From an uncultured Ruminococcus sp. (GTDB lineage Bacteria; Bacillota; Clostridia; Oscillospirales; Ruminococcaceae), in the NCBI GenBank assembly GCA_947178195.1, contig CAMWXM010000040.1:1-15576 (forward strand): DNA of 15,576 nucleotides, read 5' to 3'. The notes under the pieces are model-generated. The model did not search any database. It was not told the DNA's origin and saw only the letters and a program-made list of their open reading frames with translations. This document shows, in pieces, positions 5,477-12,381 of this stretch (within the stretch, counting starts at the first letter, position 1; the number at the start of each line of letters is the position of its first letter). The translations under genes were made by a program, and so were the position numbers.

Positions 5477-8174
5477 TAATACCATTCCTCTTTTGCGGAA
5501 GTACGGGAAAGACCTCGATAAGAGAGCGATTTTTCTCAAGCCTTCCCACCTTTATTTCATCAAAAAAATATTCAGAAAAGTTTATACTGTTTTTCAAGTC
5601 TGTCGAAAGCTCATCGGTATATTTTTCCAATGACGGAGGACACAAAAGGGACATATTGATTTTTTTGCCCCTGACCCATAGCTCAGTTTCAAATCTTCCC
5701 ACATCTGGAATATCGAAAACAAGCAGCATATGCATCATGCGCTCATCAGAGTCTGACGACGATTCAGAATCCTTATTGATTTTTTTATCCTCCTCGTCAG
5801 GATTTATCCACATTTCCCCGAAAGCATTAAATATCCCCTCATCAACAGGAGGTATAACAAAATGAAGTAGCGGAGTAAAATTCCCCGGCGATGATAGCAG
5901 CGAACGGATAACGCCGCTGATATTCCCACCTTTCATCTGCATGATATTTTCGCTGTCAGCCTGTTTCTGAAGTATTTTCACAAGAGTGTTCAACGCTTTT
6001 GAATCATTATCTTCACTTTTAAATACCAATGCACCGTCATACAGCTTTTGTAAAAGCTCAGCTCTTGACTGTTCATCGGGAATAAATTCCAAAACCTCTT
6101 TAAGCGCATTTCCGAGAATATTACCCTCTGGCAAATTATGCACTTCCCCCGACAGGCTCTTGTCCTGCATAAGCTTCTGCGAAATATCAGTCATAACATC
6201 TGAAAAGGATTTTAAAATTTCCGGCTTATTATTTTCAATATTAATAGCCTTCAATAAATTCACAACAGCCTTTTTCAGTTCCGAGTCGTTACTTTCTTCT
6301 ATTAATTGCTTCAGATCGTCAAACAGCTCGCCTTTAAATACCGAAGAAGCTTTTTCAGAGCTGACGAATTCATTTGCCAGCGTTTCAGATTCAGCAACAA
6401 GCTTTTCAAAAGCCTGTTCCAATTCACCGGCAGCCTCTGGACTTTCCTCTGATATCATCGAATAAACGGCTGCTCCGGTGCTTTTATCATTAAGTTGCAT
6501 AAGGCCATCATCGTCAACATGATTCCGAAAAATTTTAACAATAGTATTCAATATTTCAGAATCAGCATCAGCATTCTCATTTTTCAACTCAGCGAAAAAT
6601 TGTTCAGCCTTTTGTATAAATTCAGTCTTTCCCTTATCAGACTGAATAAATTCTGCAATTTCTTTTGTAAGCCCACTAAAAGCATTTTCTTCATTGAGAG
6701 CATTTTCCTGATTCAGACTATTGCTGTCCTGAGAAAACAACTTTTCAATATCAGGCAATTTCTCAGTAAGAGACTGCATAATTTCGGGTTTACTATTTTC
6801 AATAAAAATATTTTTCAAAAGATTTTTTACTGCTGTCTGCAAATCAGGGTCGTTGCTATTTTTAACCAGATTTCTCAATTGGTCGAATATTTCGCCCTTG
6901 AATACCGTATTACCAGAATCGGAATTTAAAAATTCATCTGCAAAATTATCAGCATTCTGAACTGTATACCTCAGAACCTGTACAAATTCCTTTGCCGTTT
7001 CAGAATTTTTCAACGCAGACAACAAATTGTCAATATTTTCAGATTCCACGTCCATATCTCTGAAAGCCTGTTCAAATTCCTTTATTATTTCTGTATCACG
7101 AATCGGTAAAGACAAACCAGCTCTTGTTTCCATACTTTCGACAGTCTGTTCAGCTTCATTTTTTTCAGGATTTACGGGATTTTCGGTATTCAAAAGAGTT
7201 TTGACAGTCTCTCCCCCACCCTGCTGTGCTGGCTGCAAATCATTCTCATTACTCTGAAAAAATTTAAACAAAGCATCGAGAGTTTTAGAATCAAAGCTTC
7301 TGTTTTCAAAACCCGAAAGATTTTCAAAAAGCTTTTGCATAAATTCATTCCGCTGTTCTCTTTCCGGAATAAACTGCATAATATTTTTTAACGATTTACT
7401 TAATATATCGGTATTTGAATTAAATTTTGATAGGTTATATTTTATCATTGAGCAAAGATTTGTAAGCTTACTATCCGGCGGCACATTTTTAGTAATAAGG
7501 TTAAGCAATTGCTTTGTCTCGTTCATTAATTGCGAAAAATTCTTTTCTGCATCGGGAGAAGCAAATTTTTCCGCCAGAGTCTGTAATTTTTCCGACATAG
7601 CCTTATCCGAAATAAGAATATTTGAAAGATAACTCAAATTTCCCGAAAGTGTTTTTAAAATTTCAGGATTAGAATTTTCATTATTTATCGCTTTCAAAAA
7701 ATTTGTAATAGCCCTCTGCAGCCTTGGGTCGGAATTTTCCTTCATTAATTCCCTCAGACTGTCAAATAAATTACCTTTAAAAGCTGAAGATACCTGTTCC
7801 TGTTCTAAGAATTCCTGAGCAAGATTTTCAGACTTTATAGTAAATTCGTTAAAAATCTGCTCTAACTCTTCTGCGCTTATCATATCCTGGGCAGATATAT
7901 CGCCGATTATTTCTTTAAGTGCAGCTATATTTTTAATAAAATTAACTGTTACATTCGGATCCTTAAGCAAAGCTCCCAGAACCTCGGGAGTCATCTGACG
8001 TGAAACACCGCTGTTGTTCTGATTTATAAGAGCCATATCCGAATATGCTTTATCAGCCCTCATTCTTTCAGACGTTTCCAAAGGAGTAGACTCCATACTT
8101 ATCTGTTCTCTTGACGGCTGTATATTATTGTTATTATTAATTATAGGCGTGGTCATTATAGACATATCAGACAA
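5463..8174 (-). CDS. Long FliK-like protein with three internal repeat units (903 aa)
   Basis: The C-terminal part (about 813-903) reads like a FliK C-domain (Flg_hook type): LLVFDIPDVGRFETELWV, then KINMSLLCPP, then a helix and a final strand ending EVFPVLPQKRNGINVRI. Before it lies a conserved NPDEE segment (791-795). Residues 1-100 match the N-terminus of the neighbouring short paralog. In between are three diverged copies of a helical, acidic, Asn/Glu-rich unit of about 180-230 residues (about 102-333, 363-579, 583-763), each with an FKG-x2-FD-x-L motif (F132, F425, F613) and a KPEI- or NPEI-type motif. I chose TTG at 8174 because AGGTG lies just upstream and because TTG-x-Asp-... aligns with the paralog start. 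There is no signal peptide and no membrane segment. The stop overlaps the FlhB-C-like gene by 14 nt, which fits a FliK-FlhB switch partnership. That role is inferred; the FliK similarity is by motif reading, not by a search. Confidence 0.7.
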   Translation of the reverse strand: MSDMSIMTTPIINNNNNIQPSREQISMESTPLETSERMRADKAYSDMALINQNNSGVSRQMTPEVLGALLKDPNVTVNFIKNIAALKEIIGDISAQDMISAEELEQIFNEFTIKSENLAQEFLEQEQVSSAFKGNLFDSLRELMKENSDPRLQRAITNFLKAINNENSNPEILKTLSGNLSYLSNILISDKAMSEKLQTLAEKFASPDAEKNFSQLMNETKQLLNLITKNVPPDSKLTNLCSMIKYNLSKFNSNTDILSKSLKNIMQFIPEREQRNEFMQKLFENLSGFENRSFDSKTLDALFKFFQSNENDLQPAQQGGGETVKTLLNTENPVNPEKNEAEQTVESMETRAGLSLPIRDTEIIKEFEQAFRDMDVESENIDNLLSALKNSETAKEFVQVLRYTVQNADNFADEFLNSDSGNTVFKGEIFDQLRNLVKNSNDPDLQTAVKNLLKNIFIENSKPEIMQSLTEKLPDIEKLFSQDSNSLNQENALNEENAFSGLTKEIAEFIQSDKGKTEFIQKAEQFFAELKNENADADSEILNTIVKIFRNHVDDDGLMQLNDKSTGAAVYSMISEESPEAAGELEQAFEKLVAESETLANEFVSSEKASSVFKGELFDDLKQLIEESNDSELKKAVVNLLKAINIENNKPEILKSFSDVMTDISQKLMQDKSLSGEVHNLPEGNILGNALKEVLEFIPDEQSRAELLQKLYDGALVFKSEDNDSKALNTLVKILQKQADSENIMQMKGGNISGVIRSLLSSPGNFTPLLHFVIPPVDEGIFNAFGEMWINPDEEDKKINKDSESSSDSDERMMHMLLVFDIPDVGRFETELWVRGKKINMSLLCPPSLEKYTDELSTDLKNSINFSEYFFDEIKVGRLEKNRSLIEVFPVLPQKRNGINVRI
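5886..6428 (-). repeat. Internal repeat unit C of the long FliK-like protein
   Basis: Codes for about residues 583-763. It has ELEQAFEKL, SSVFKGELFDDLKQLIEE, KPEILK, LEFIPDEQSRAELLQKLYD, SKALNTLVKILQKQ and IRSLLSSP. It is the shortest unit, lacking the roughly 50-residue middle present in A and in the short paralog. Its end joins the C-terminal domain exactly as in the short paralog. Confidence 0.75.
6438..7088 (-). repeat. Internal repeat unit B of the long FliK-like protein
   Basis: Codes for about residues 363-579. It has FEQAF, an inserted helical stretch, NTVFKGEIFDQLRNLVKN, KPEIMQ, then IAEFIQSDKGKTEFIQK, SEILNTIVKIF and a degraded MQL block. It is the most diverged unit, with extra sequence before the FKG motif and a shorter middle. 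Confidence 0.7.
7176..7871 (-). repeat. Internal repeat unit A of the long FliK-like protein
   Basis: Codes for about residues 102-333 (TTG numbering). It starts EELEQIFNEF, carries SSAFKGNLFDSLRELMKE and NPEILK, and ends with MQFIPEREQRNEF, SKTLDALFKFF and the VKTLLN block. Of the three units it is the closest to the single unit of the short paralog; it shares AEKF(A)-x-PDAEKNF and LCSMI-x-YNLS with it, which B and C lack. Confidence 0.75.
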
Positions 8175-8226
8175 CTTAATCACCTGTTTCAGTTTAAAAT
8201 TTTACTAATAAAGTTTTGGAGAGACC

Positions 8227-8243
8227 AACGGTTTCTAACCGTT
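8227..8243 (-). other. Small perfect hairpin between the two FliK-like genes
   Basis: AACGGTT (8227-8233) and AACCGTT (8237-8243) pair over a 3-nt loop in the 114-nt spacer between the short paralog stop and the long paralog start. No T-run follows on the minus strand, so it is not an obvious terminator. It may be an mRNA processing or stabilising element that changes the ratio of the two paralogs. No other signal is seen in this spacer. Confidence 0.4.
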
Positions 8244-8288
8244 TCTGTCCCGATTTAAAAGGGAATCATTTCTCAGGATTATATTTAA

Positions 8289-9707
8289 TTATATTTTAAC
8301 ATTGATACCGGTTCTTTTTTGCGGAAGAGTCGGAAAAACCTCTACCAACGAGCGGGTTTTTTCAAGCTTTCCCACTTTTATTTCATCAAAGCTATAGCCT
8401 GAAAAATCGATACTTTTTCTGAGGTCTGCTGAAAGCTCGTTAGTATAATTATCCATAATCGGCGGACAAAAAATATCCATATTAATTTTTTTACCTTTGA
8501 CCCAAAGCTCCGTTTCAAATCTTCCCACATCAGGAATATCAAAAACAAGGAGCATGTGTATCATACGTTCGTCTATTCCCGAAATTGATTTGGATTTTTT
8601 TTTAGTTTTTTTCTCTTCCTCGTCCGGGTTTATCCACATTTCCCCAAACGCCTTAAAAATACCATCATCAATAGGTATAACAAAATGCAAAAGCGGCGTG
8701 AAATTACTTGGAGAAGACAAAAGAGAATGGATAACCGATTCCACACTTTCCCCCTTCAATTGCATAACGCTTTCGCTGTTAGTCTGCTTATGGAGAATTT
8801 TAACAAGAGTATCCAGAACCTTTGAATTAGTATTTCCTCTTTCAAAGCCTGCAAGACAATCATAAAGCCTCTGCAAAAAGTTGGTTCTTGCATCGTCCTC
8901 AGGGATAAACGCCATAACATCTCTTGCCGCCTCGCTCAGAAAATCCGTATTTGTGTTATATCTTGAAAGGTTATAAGTGATCATTGAGCAAAGGCTTGAA
9001 AGTTTACCGTTAAACATAATGCTCCGACTTATATCCCTTATCATCTGTGCCGTATCAGTTTTCAGCTGAGCAAAATTTTTTTCAGCGTCCGGGGCGGCAA
9101 ATTTTTCAGCCAGTATATGCAGTCTTTCGGACAGGTGCCTATTAGGTGAAAGTGTTTCCGACAGATATGTCATTGTACCGGAAAGAGCCTTTAAAATTTC
9201 CGGCTTACAGTTTTCCGTATTGACCGCCTTCAGCAAATTAGTAACCGCCGTTTTAACCTCATCAGTAGGATTTTCTTTTATCATATCACGCAATGTGTCA
9301 AATAAATCGCCTTTAAAAGCAGTAGAATCCTGTTCCTGGTTAATTAGCTCTTCAGCAAGCTTTTCCGGCTTTACGGCAAGCTCATTAAAAAGCTGTTCAA
9401 ATTCCTCCGTAACCGGATGATTCTGCATTGAAATCACGCCAATAATTTCCTGCAGCATTAAAATATTTCTTATAAAATTAACAGTAACGGTAGGATCTTT
9501 AAGCATATCCAGAAGAACTTCCGGCGCCATCTGCTTTTCAATATTACCGTTATTTTGTTCAAGAAGCTCTGAATCAGGACGTGTTTTGGAAATCTTTGAC
9601 ATATCCGAAACATCAAAGGGAGCTATATCTGCGCTGAGATGTTCTCTCATAGGCTGCACGATATTTTTATTGGTTATAGGCGTTGCCGCTCTGATTATAT
9701 CAGCCAA
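8289..9707 (-). CDS. Short FliK-like protein with one repeat unit (472 aa)
   Basis: Paralog of the following gene. The N-terminus (1-95) shares QPxRE, QMxPEVL and the DPxVTVNFI-x-NI segment. One repeat unit follows (about 101-333; STAFKGDLFDTLRDMIKE, KPEILK, FIPEDDARTNFLQRLYD, SKVLDTLVKI, SLLSSP), then the NPDEE segment (360-364) and the FliK-C-like domain (about 383-472), which by eye is about three-quarters identical to the long paralog. I chose TTG at 9707 because AAAGGGGG ends about 8 nt upstream; the upstream in-frame ATG at 9725 overlaps that site and has none of its own. The paralog start aligns with the TTG. The protein is acidic and helical, with no signal peptide or membrane segment. 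It is probably an export-switch or length-control protein of the FliK/YlqG kind, judging from its C-domain and its place before a FlhB-C-like gene. Function is inferred. Confidence 0.7.
   Translation of the reverse strand: MADIIRAATPITNKNIVQPMREHLSADIAPFDVSDMSKISKTRPDSELLEQNNGNIEKQMAPEVLLDMLKDPTVTVNFIRNILMLQEIIGVISMQNHPVTEEFEQLFNELAVKPEKLAEELINQEQDSTAFKGDLFDTLRDMIKENPTDEVKTAVTNLLKAVNTENCKPEILKALSGTMTYLSETLSPNRHLSERLHILAEKFAAPDAEKNFAQLKTDTAQMIRDISRSIMFNGKLSSLCSMITYNLSRYNTNTDFLSEAARDVMAFIPEDDARTNFLQRLYDCLAGFERGNTNSKVLDTLVKILHKQTNSESVMQLKGESVESVIHSLLSSPSNFTPLLHFVIPIDDGIFKAFGEMWINPDEEEKKTKKKSKSISGIDERMIHMLLVFDIPDVGRFETELWVKGKKINMDIFCPPIMDNYTNELSADLRKSIDFSGYSFDEIKVGKLEKTRSLVEVFPTLPQKRTGINVKI
8709..9407 (-). 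repeat. Single copy of the FliK-like repeat unit in the short paralog
   Basis: Codes for about residues 101-333. Its beginning and middle match unit A of the long paralog best, while its end (LVKIL-x-KQ, MQ-x-KG, SLLSSP) matches unit C best. The short form therefore looks like the long form with the A-C interior collapsed, or the long form like the short one with two units inserted. Confidence 0.7.
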
Positions 9708-9765
9708 AGTAATTCCCCCTTTCACATTTACTGTATTGACCTGCCAAGACCTCCTGAAAGTTTTT

Positions 9766-9796
9766 ATTATACAAAATATTTGTTAATAATTCACAA
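9766..9796 (-). promoter_or_regulatory. Candidate sigmaA promoter for the FliK-like/FhlB/pilZ/fapA run
   Basis: On the minus strand TTGTGA (9796-9791) and a perfect TATAAT (9771-9766) are 19 nt apart; the -35 matches 4 of 6 and the spacing is 2 nt long. It lies about 60 nt before the TTG start of the short FliK-like gene, just where a new unit would begin. Confidence 0.4.
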
Positions 9797-9896
9797 AAAT
9801 AGTACAGCAAATCATTACTTGTTATATTATTTTTATGAATCGTCATAGCATTAAAGGCGGATTCTGCAAAGGCAAAACCCTTGCAAAATTCCCTTT

Positions 9897-9935
9897 GGCA
9901 ATACCGCACTATCATACAGATCGTGCGGTGCTGCC
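9897..9935 (-). other. GC-rich hairpin just after flgG
   Basis: ACCGCAC (9903-9909) pairs with GTGCGGT (9923-9929) over a 13-nt loop. The stem extends through a wobble and one mismatch to GGCA/TGCC (9897-9900 with 9932-9935). It begins 12 nt after the flgG stop. It has only a weak, delayed T-tract on the minus strand, so it could be an imperfect terminator or a 3'-end stabiliser of the upstream operon. Confidence 0.45.
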
Positions 9936-9946
9936 TTTATATTATA

Positions 9947-10708
9947 TTATTTCCTGAGGCTGTTCGCCACTTGTTCTATCTCATCAGCAGTAGTGACAAC
10001 TCTTGCTGAAAATTGATATGCCTTCTGAGAAATTATAACATCAACAAATTCCTTTGCTATATCAACATTTGAACGTTCCAGCGAATGCTCATAAATTTTA
10101 TAAAGATCGTCTGCCGCAACCTCTGGTTCGCCTGAAATATCGGTAGGAAGAAAGCTTTCAAAATTTCTTCTCTGAAGCCCATAAGGATTTGAAAATGTAA
10201 AAACTCCCAACCTATCTGCAAGACCCTCAGTTTCAATAACGTTAGTATCACGCTGATAAGGAACCAAAATACGCTCATAATTTCTGTCCAGCACATAAGC
10301 ACCGTCAGGCGTTACCAGATAAGCGTCCTCATTCTCTCCTTCAATACTAAGGTCAAAAGAACCGCTTCTTGTATATTCTATCACACCTCTGCGGTCAACA
10401 GCAAAAAGTCCAAGTCCATCGCCAGTAATAGCAAAATCAAGCTGATAACCGGAATTATAAAGAGGTCCCTGAGTAAAATTCAGATCCTGATTAGAAAGCT
10501 TGACACCATGTCCCGCAAGGACTTTATCATCACCATTAAGCTCTCTGTTTTTATTTATATCCATATTTGAATAAAGCAGTTCCCGAAATTCCGGAATTGT
10601 AGCCTTATATCCATATGTATTTACGTTTACAAGGTTATGTGAAGTCACATCGATTGCAAACTGATGAGCACGCAAACCCGATGCACCCGTATAAAAGGCA
10701 GTATTCAT
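9947..10708 (-). CDS. flgG: Flagellar basal-body rod protein, FlgG-like (FlhP type)
   Basis: This 253-aa protein is close to the usual FlgG length (about 260). The N-terminal rod signature reads TGASGLRAHQFAIDVTSHNL then NVNTYGYKA (28-36). The middle includes GDGLGLFAVDRRGVIEYTRSG. The C-terminal SLERSNVDIAKEFVDVIISQ and AYQFSARVVTTADEI (from 209) are the signature of the FlgG/FlgE/FlgF C-helix that builds the D0 core. AAGGAG lies 8 nt before the ATG at 10708, 15 nt after the flgF-like gene. It is exported without a signal peptide through the flagellar gate and forms the distal rod. B. subtilis names such a tandem pair flhO-flhP. Which of the two is FlgF and which FlgG rests on order and on the stronger FlgG-type C-terminus here, so the symbol is less certain than the family. 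Confidence 0.8.
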   Translation of the reverse strand: MNTAFYTGASGLRAHQFAIDVTSHNLVNVNTYGYKATIPEFRELLYSNMDINKNRELNGDDKVLAGHGVKLSNQDLNFTQGPLYNSGYQLDFAITGDGLGLFAVDRRGVIEYTRSGSFDLSIEGENEDAYLVTPDGAYVLDRNYERILVPYQRDTNVIETEGLADRLGVFTFSNPYGLQRRNFESFLPTDISGEPEVAADDLYKIYEHSLERSNVDIAKEFVDVIISQKAYQFSARVVTTADEIEQVANSLRK

Positions 10709-10723
10709 AAATTTTTCTCCTTA

Positions 10724-11461
10724 TTAACTAATACTTGATATAGACGCTGCTCTTGAATTCATATTATCTACTGTTGACAGAGCAGTTGCACATGACTGCA
10801 AGCATCTCTGTGCCTCTATAAGTCTTGTATATTCAAGGTTCATATCAACATTTGAACGCTCCAGCGTTTTCTGATAAATGGTAGGATTTTCATAAACCTC
10901 AGCGTTATCTGCAACAAACATTCCATTGTTGAATTTATATATCTGAGCGTCGTCAGTAGGCTGAGTAATAAGAAGTCTGTCGACATATCTGTTATTCTGG
11001 TCAAAAACATATCCTTCTTCGGTAACTCTGAAATCAGAGCCGCCGATATAAAGGTCTCCGCTTTCGCCCATTACTCTGCCGATACCATCGAGAACAAGAT
11101 AACCTTCATCGTCTATATTAAAATTACCGTTTCTTGTAAGGAACTGTCTTTCCTGACCCTGAATATTAAAGAATCCCTCGCCAACGATAGCCATATCATA
11201 GGGCCACTCAGTTTCCTCAAGTGAATTTCCATCAAAATTAGTATCAACAATGTCAACAAGAGACACCGGATCACCCTCGCCTATTCTGGTATATTTTCCG
11301 CCTTCATATCTTGTCAGCAGATTATGTTCGAAAGTTGTTTGAATAACTCTGCGGCTACGATAGCCGACAGTCTGAGAATTGGTAAGGTTATTACCTATCT
11401 CGTTGATATTTCTCTGCTGAACAAGTATACCTGAGGCAGCGCTGTAAAAACCTGATAGCAT
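10724..11461 (-). CDS. flgF: Flagellar basal-body rod protein, FlgF-like (FlhO type)
   Basis: The 245-aa protein has the rod/hook N-terminus GFYSAASGILVQQRNINEIG with NNLTN and TVGYRSRR (24-38), the conserved core GEGFFNIQGQERQFLTRNG (94-112) and DDEGYLVLDG (117-126), and the C-terminal TLERSNVDMNLEYTRLIEAQ (199-218). The last 30 residues contain Cys220 and Cys224, unusual for an exported rod subunit. AAAGGA lies 7 nt before the ATG at 11461, and the gene starts 14 nt after the sigma factor gene, so the two are one transcript with the flgG-like gene. It is exported by the type III gate and would sit in the rod below FlgG. It could equally be called flhO. Confidence 0.78.
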   Translation of the reverse strand: MLSGFYSAASGILVQQRNINEIGNNLTNSQTVGYRSRRVIQTTFEHNLLTRYEGGKYTRIGEGDPVSLVDIVDTNFDGNSLEETEWPYDMAIVGEGFFNIQGQERQFLTRNGNFNIDDEGYLVLDGIGRVMGESGDLYIGGSDFRVTEEGYVFDQNNRYVDRLLITQPTDDAQIYKFNNGMFVADNAEVYENPTIYQKTLERSNVDMNLEYTRLIEAQRCLQSCATALSTVDNMNSRAASISSIS

Positions 11462-11475
11462 ATAATTATCCTTTC

Positions 11476-12261
11476 TCAGTTAAATATATAACCGTTCATT
11501 TTTGACCTTAATTTATTGATCGCTTTGGTGTTTATCTGTGACACTCTCTGAACACTGACATCAAGAACCTTCGCAATATCGGCAAGATTCAGATTTTCAA
11601 AGAAATAAAGAGTAATTACAAGCCTTTCCTTATCTGTCAGCTCATCTATAGCGTCGATCAGAATTCTCCTCAATTCTTTTTTCAAGGTTCTTTTTTCAGG
11701 AGTTATATCATCCATGGTACTGTTTTCAAGAACATTTCCCATCTGTGATACATTCTGAATAAGCTCCTCAAAGGAATATACAGAGGAATTAGCAATTTCA
11801 CAATTATATTTTTCCAGCTTTTCCACTGTGATCCCAAGTTTATCTGCAAGCTCTTCCGAAGTGGGCTGGCGTTTCAGCTCCGCATGGAGCTGATTATATG
11901 TATCGTTAATTTTTTTGGAATTTACCCTTACTCTTCTGGGAATCCAGTCCTGTTTTCTGATAAGGTCAATAATTCCGCCCTTTACCCTCAGAAAAGCATA
12001 TGATTCAAACTTAGCCTCTCTTGAAGGGTCGTATTTATCAACGCAGTCTATCAGTGTTATCATTCCATGATTTACCATATCTTCGATTTGTGCCTGAGAG
12101 CTTACAGCACCTCTTAACTGAAGCGCAGCAATTTTAGCAATATATCCATAAGCCATAACAATACGGTTACGGACAGATATATCTCCGCTGGCCTTATATT
12201 TTGCATGGAGGCGTAAAAACTCTTCTTCTGACATCTTTTTCTGTGTGTCAAGCTGATTCAT
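11476..12261 (-). CDS. fliA: RNA polymerase sigma28, flagellar (FliA/SigD/WhiG family)
   Basis: The 261-aa protein has all three FliA-type regions. Sigma2 (about 27-110) includes DMVNHGMITLIDCVDKYDPS and FESYAFLRVKGGIIDLIRKQ followed by DWIPRRVR. Sigma3 spans about 112-185 (PTSEELADKLGIT). Sigma4 (about 205-256) has LTDKERLVITLYF and a helix-turn-helix in LNLADIAKVLDVSVQRVSQI. The full FliA length and DWIPRRVR distinguish it from sigmaA and from ECF factors. A strong AAGGAGG lies 7 nt before the ATG at 12261, and a sigmaA-like promoter sits directly upstream, so it can be made before the late genes. It should direct RNA polymerase to flagellin and other late promoters. No anti-sigma factor flgM gene is in the window. 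Unlike B. subtilis sigD, no che, flhF or flhG genes lie between it and flhA. Confidence 0.93.
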   Translation of the reverse strand: MNQLDTQKKMSEEEFLRLHAKYKASGDISVRNRIVMAYGYIAKIAALQLRGAVSSQAQIEDMVNHGMITLIDCVDKYDPSREAKFESYAFLRVKGGIIDLIRKQDWIPRRVRVNSKKINDTYNQLHAELKRQPTSEELADKLGITVEKLEKYNCEIANSSVYSFEELIQNVSQMGNVLENSTMDDITPEKRTLKKELRRILIDAIDELTDKERLVITLYFFENLNLADIAKVLDVSVQRVSQINTKAINKLRSKMNGYIFN

Positions 12262-12280
12262 CTTTATTCCTCCTTCTTAT

Positions 12281-12309
12281 ATTATATTGCAAAAAAGCGA
12301 TTATAGCAA
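12281..12309 (-). promoter_or_regulatory. sigmaA-type promoter(s) for the sigma28 gene
   Basis: On the minus strand TTGCTA (12309-12304), a 17-nt spacer and a perfect TATAAT (12286-12281) lie just upstream of the AAGGAGG of the sigma gene, giving a very short leader. A second TATAAT (12305-12300), preceded by TGC (extended -10), overlaps the first -35 and could be an alternative start with a longer leader. Confidence 0.6.
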
Positions 12310-12327
12310 GAGTTTTATCATATTTTC

Positions 12328-12381
12328 TTGAAATTTATTGAAATATTTTTATTTTTTATTAAATTTCACGTTAAATTTCAA
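12328..12381 (-). other. AT-rich inverted repeat across the flhA stop codon
   Basis: TTGAAATTTA (12328-12337) and TAAATTTCAA (12372-12381) are a perfect 10-bp inverted repeat; the second arm contains the flhA stop. A partial copy of each arm lies inside the loop. The stem has only two G-C pairs, so it is not a strong terminator; it may mark the end of the export-gate transcript or be chance in AT-rich DNA. Confidence 0.3.

Larger units (their letters stand above)
9708..9946 (-). other. Hairpin-rich spacer between flgG-like and FliK-like genes
   Basis: No credible gene: the longest minus frame (9700-9915) lacks a ribosome binding site and its codons fold into hairpins. From flgG onward the spacer holds a strong hairpin (9897-9935); two competing stems that both use 9865-9872 (with 9878-9885, or 9867-9872 with 9892-9897); an AT-rich part; a TATAAT; and an AGGAGG (9755-9750) whose nearest downstream ATG is followed at once by TGA. 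It separates two apparent operons and may be a mobile or repeated non-coding element, which I cannot test here. Confidence 0.4.

Noticed and set aside
8181..8183. GTG as start of the long FliK-like gene
   Set aside because: It overlaps the AGGTG that serves as ribosome binding site; the TTG three codons later is well spaced and aligns with the paralog start.
9700..9915. 71-codon minus frame in the flgG/FliK-like spacer
   Set aside because: No ribosome binding site at its ATG, the sequence is mostly hairpins, and it runs into the next gene's start region; better read as non-coding.
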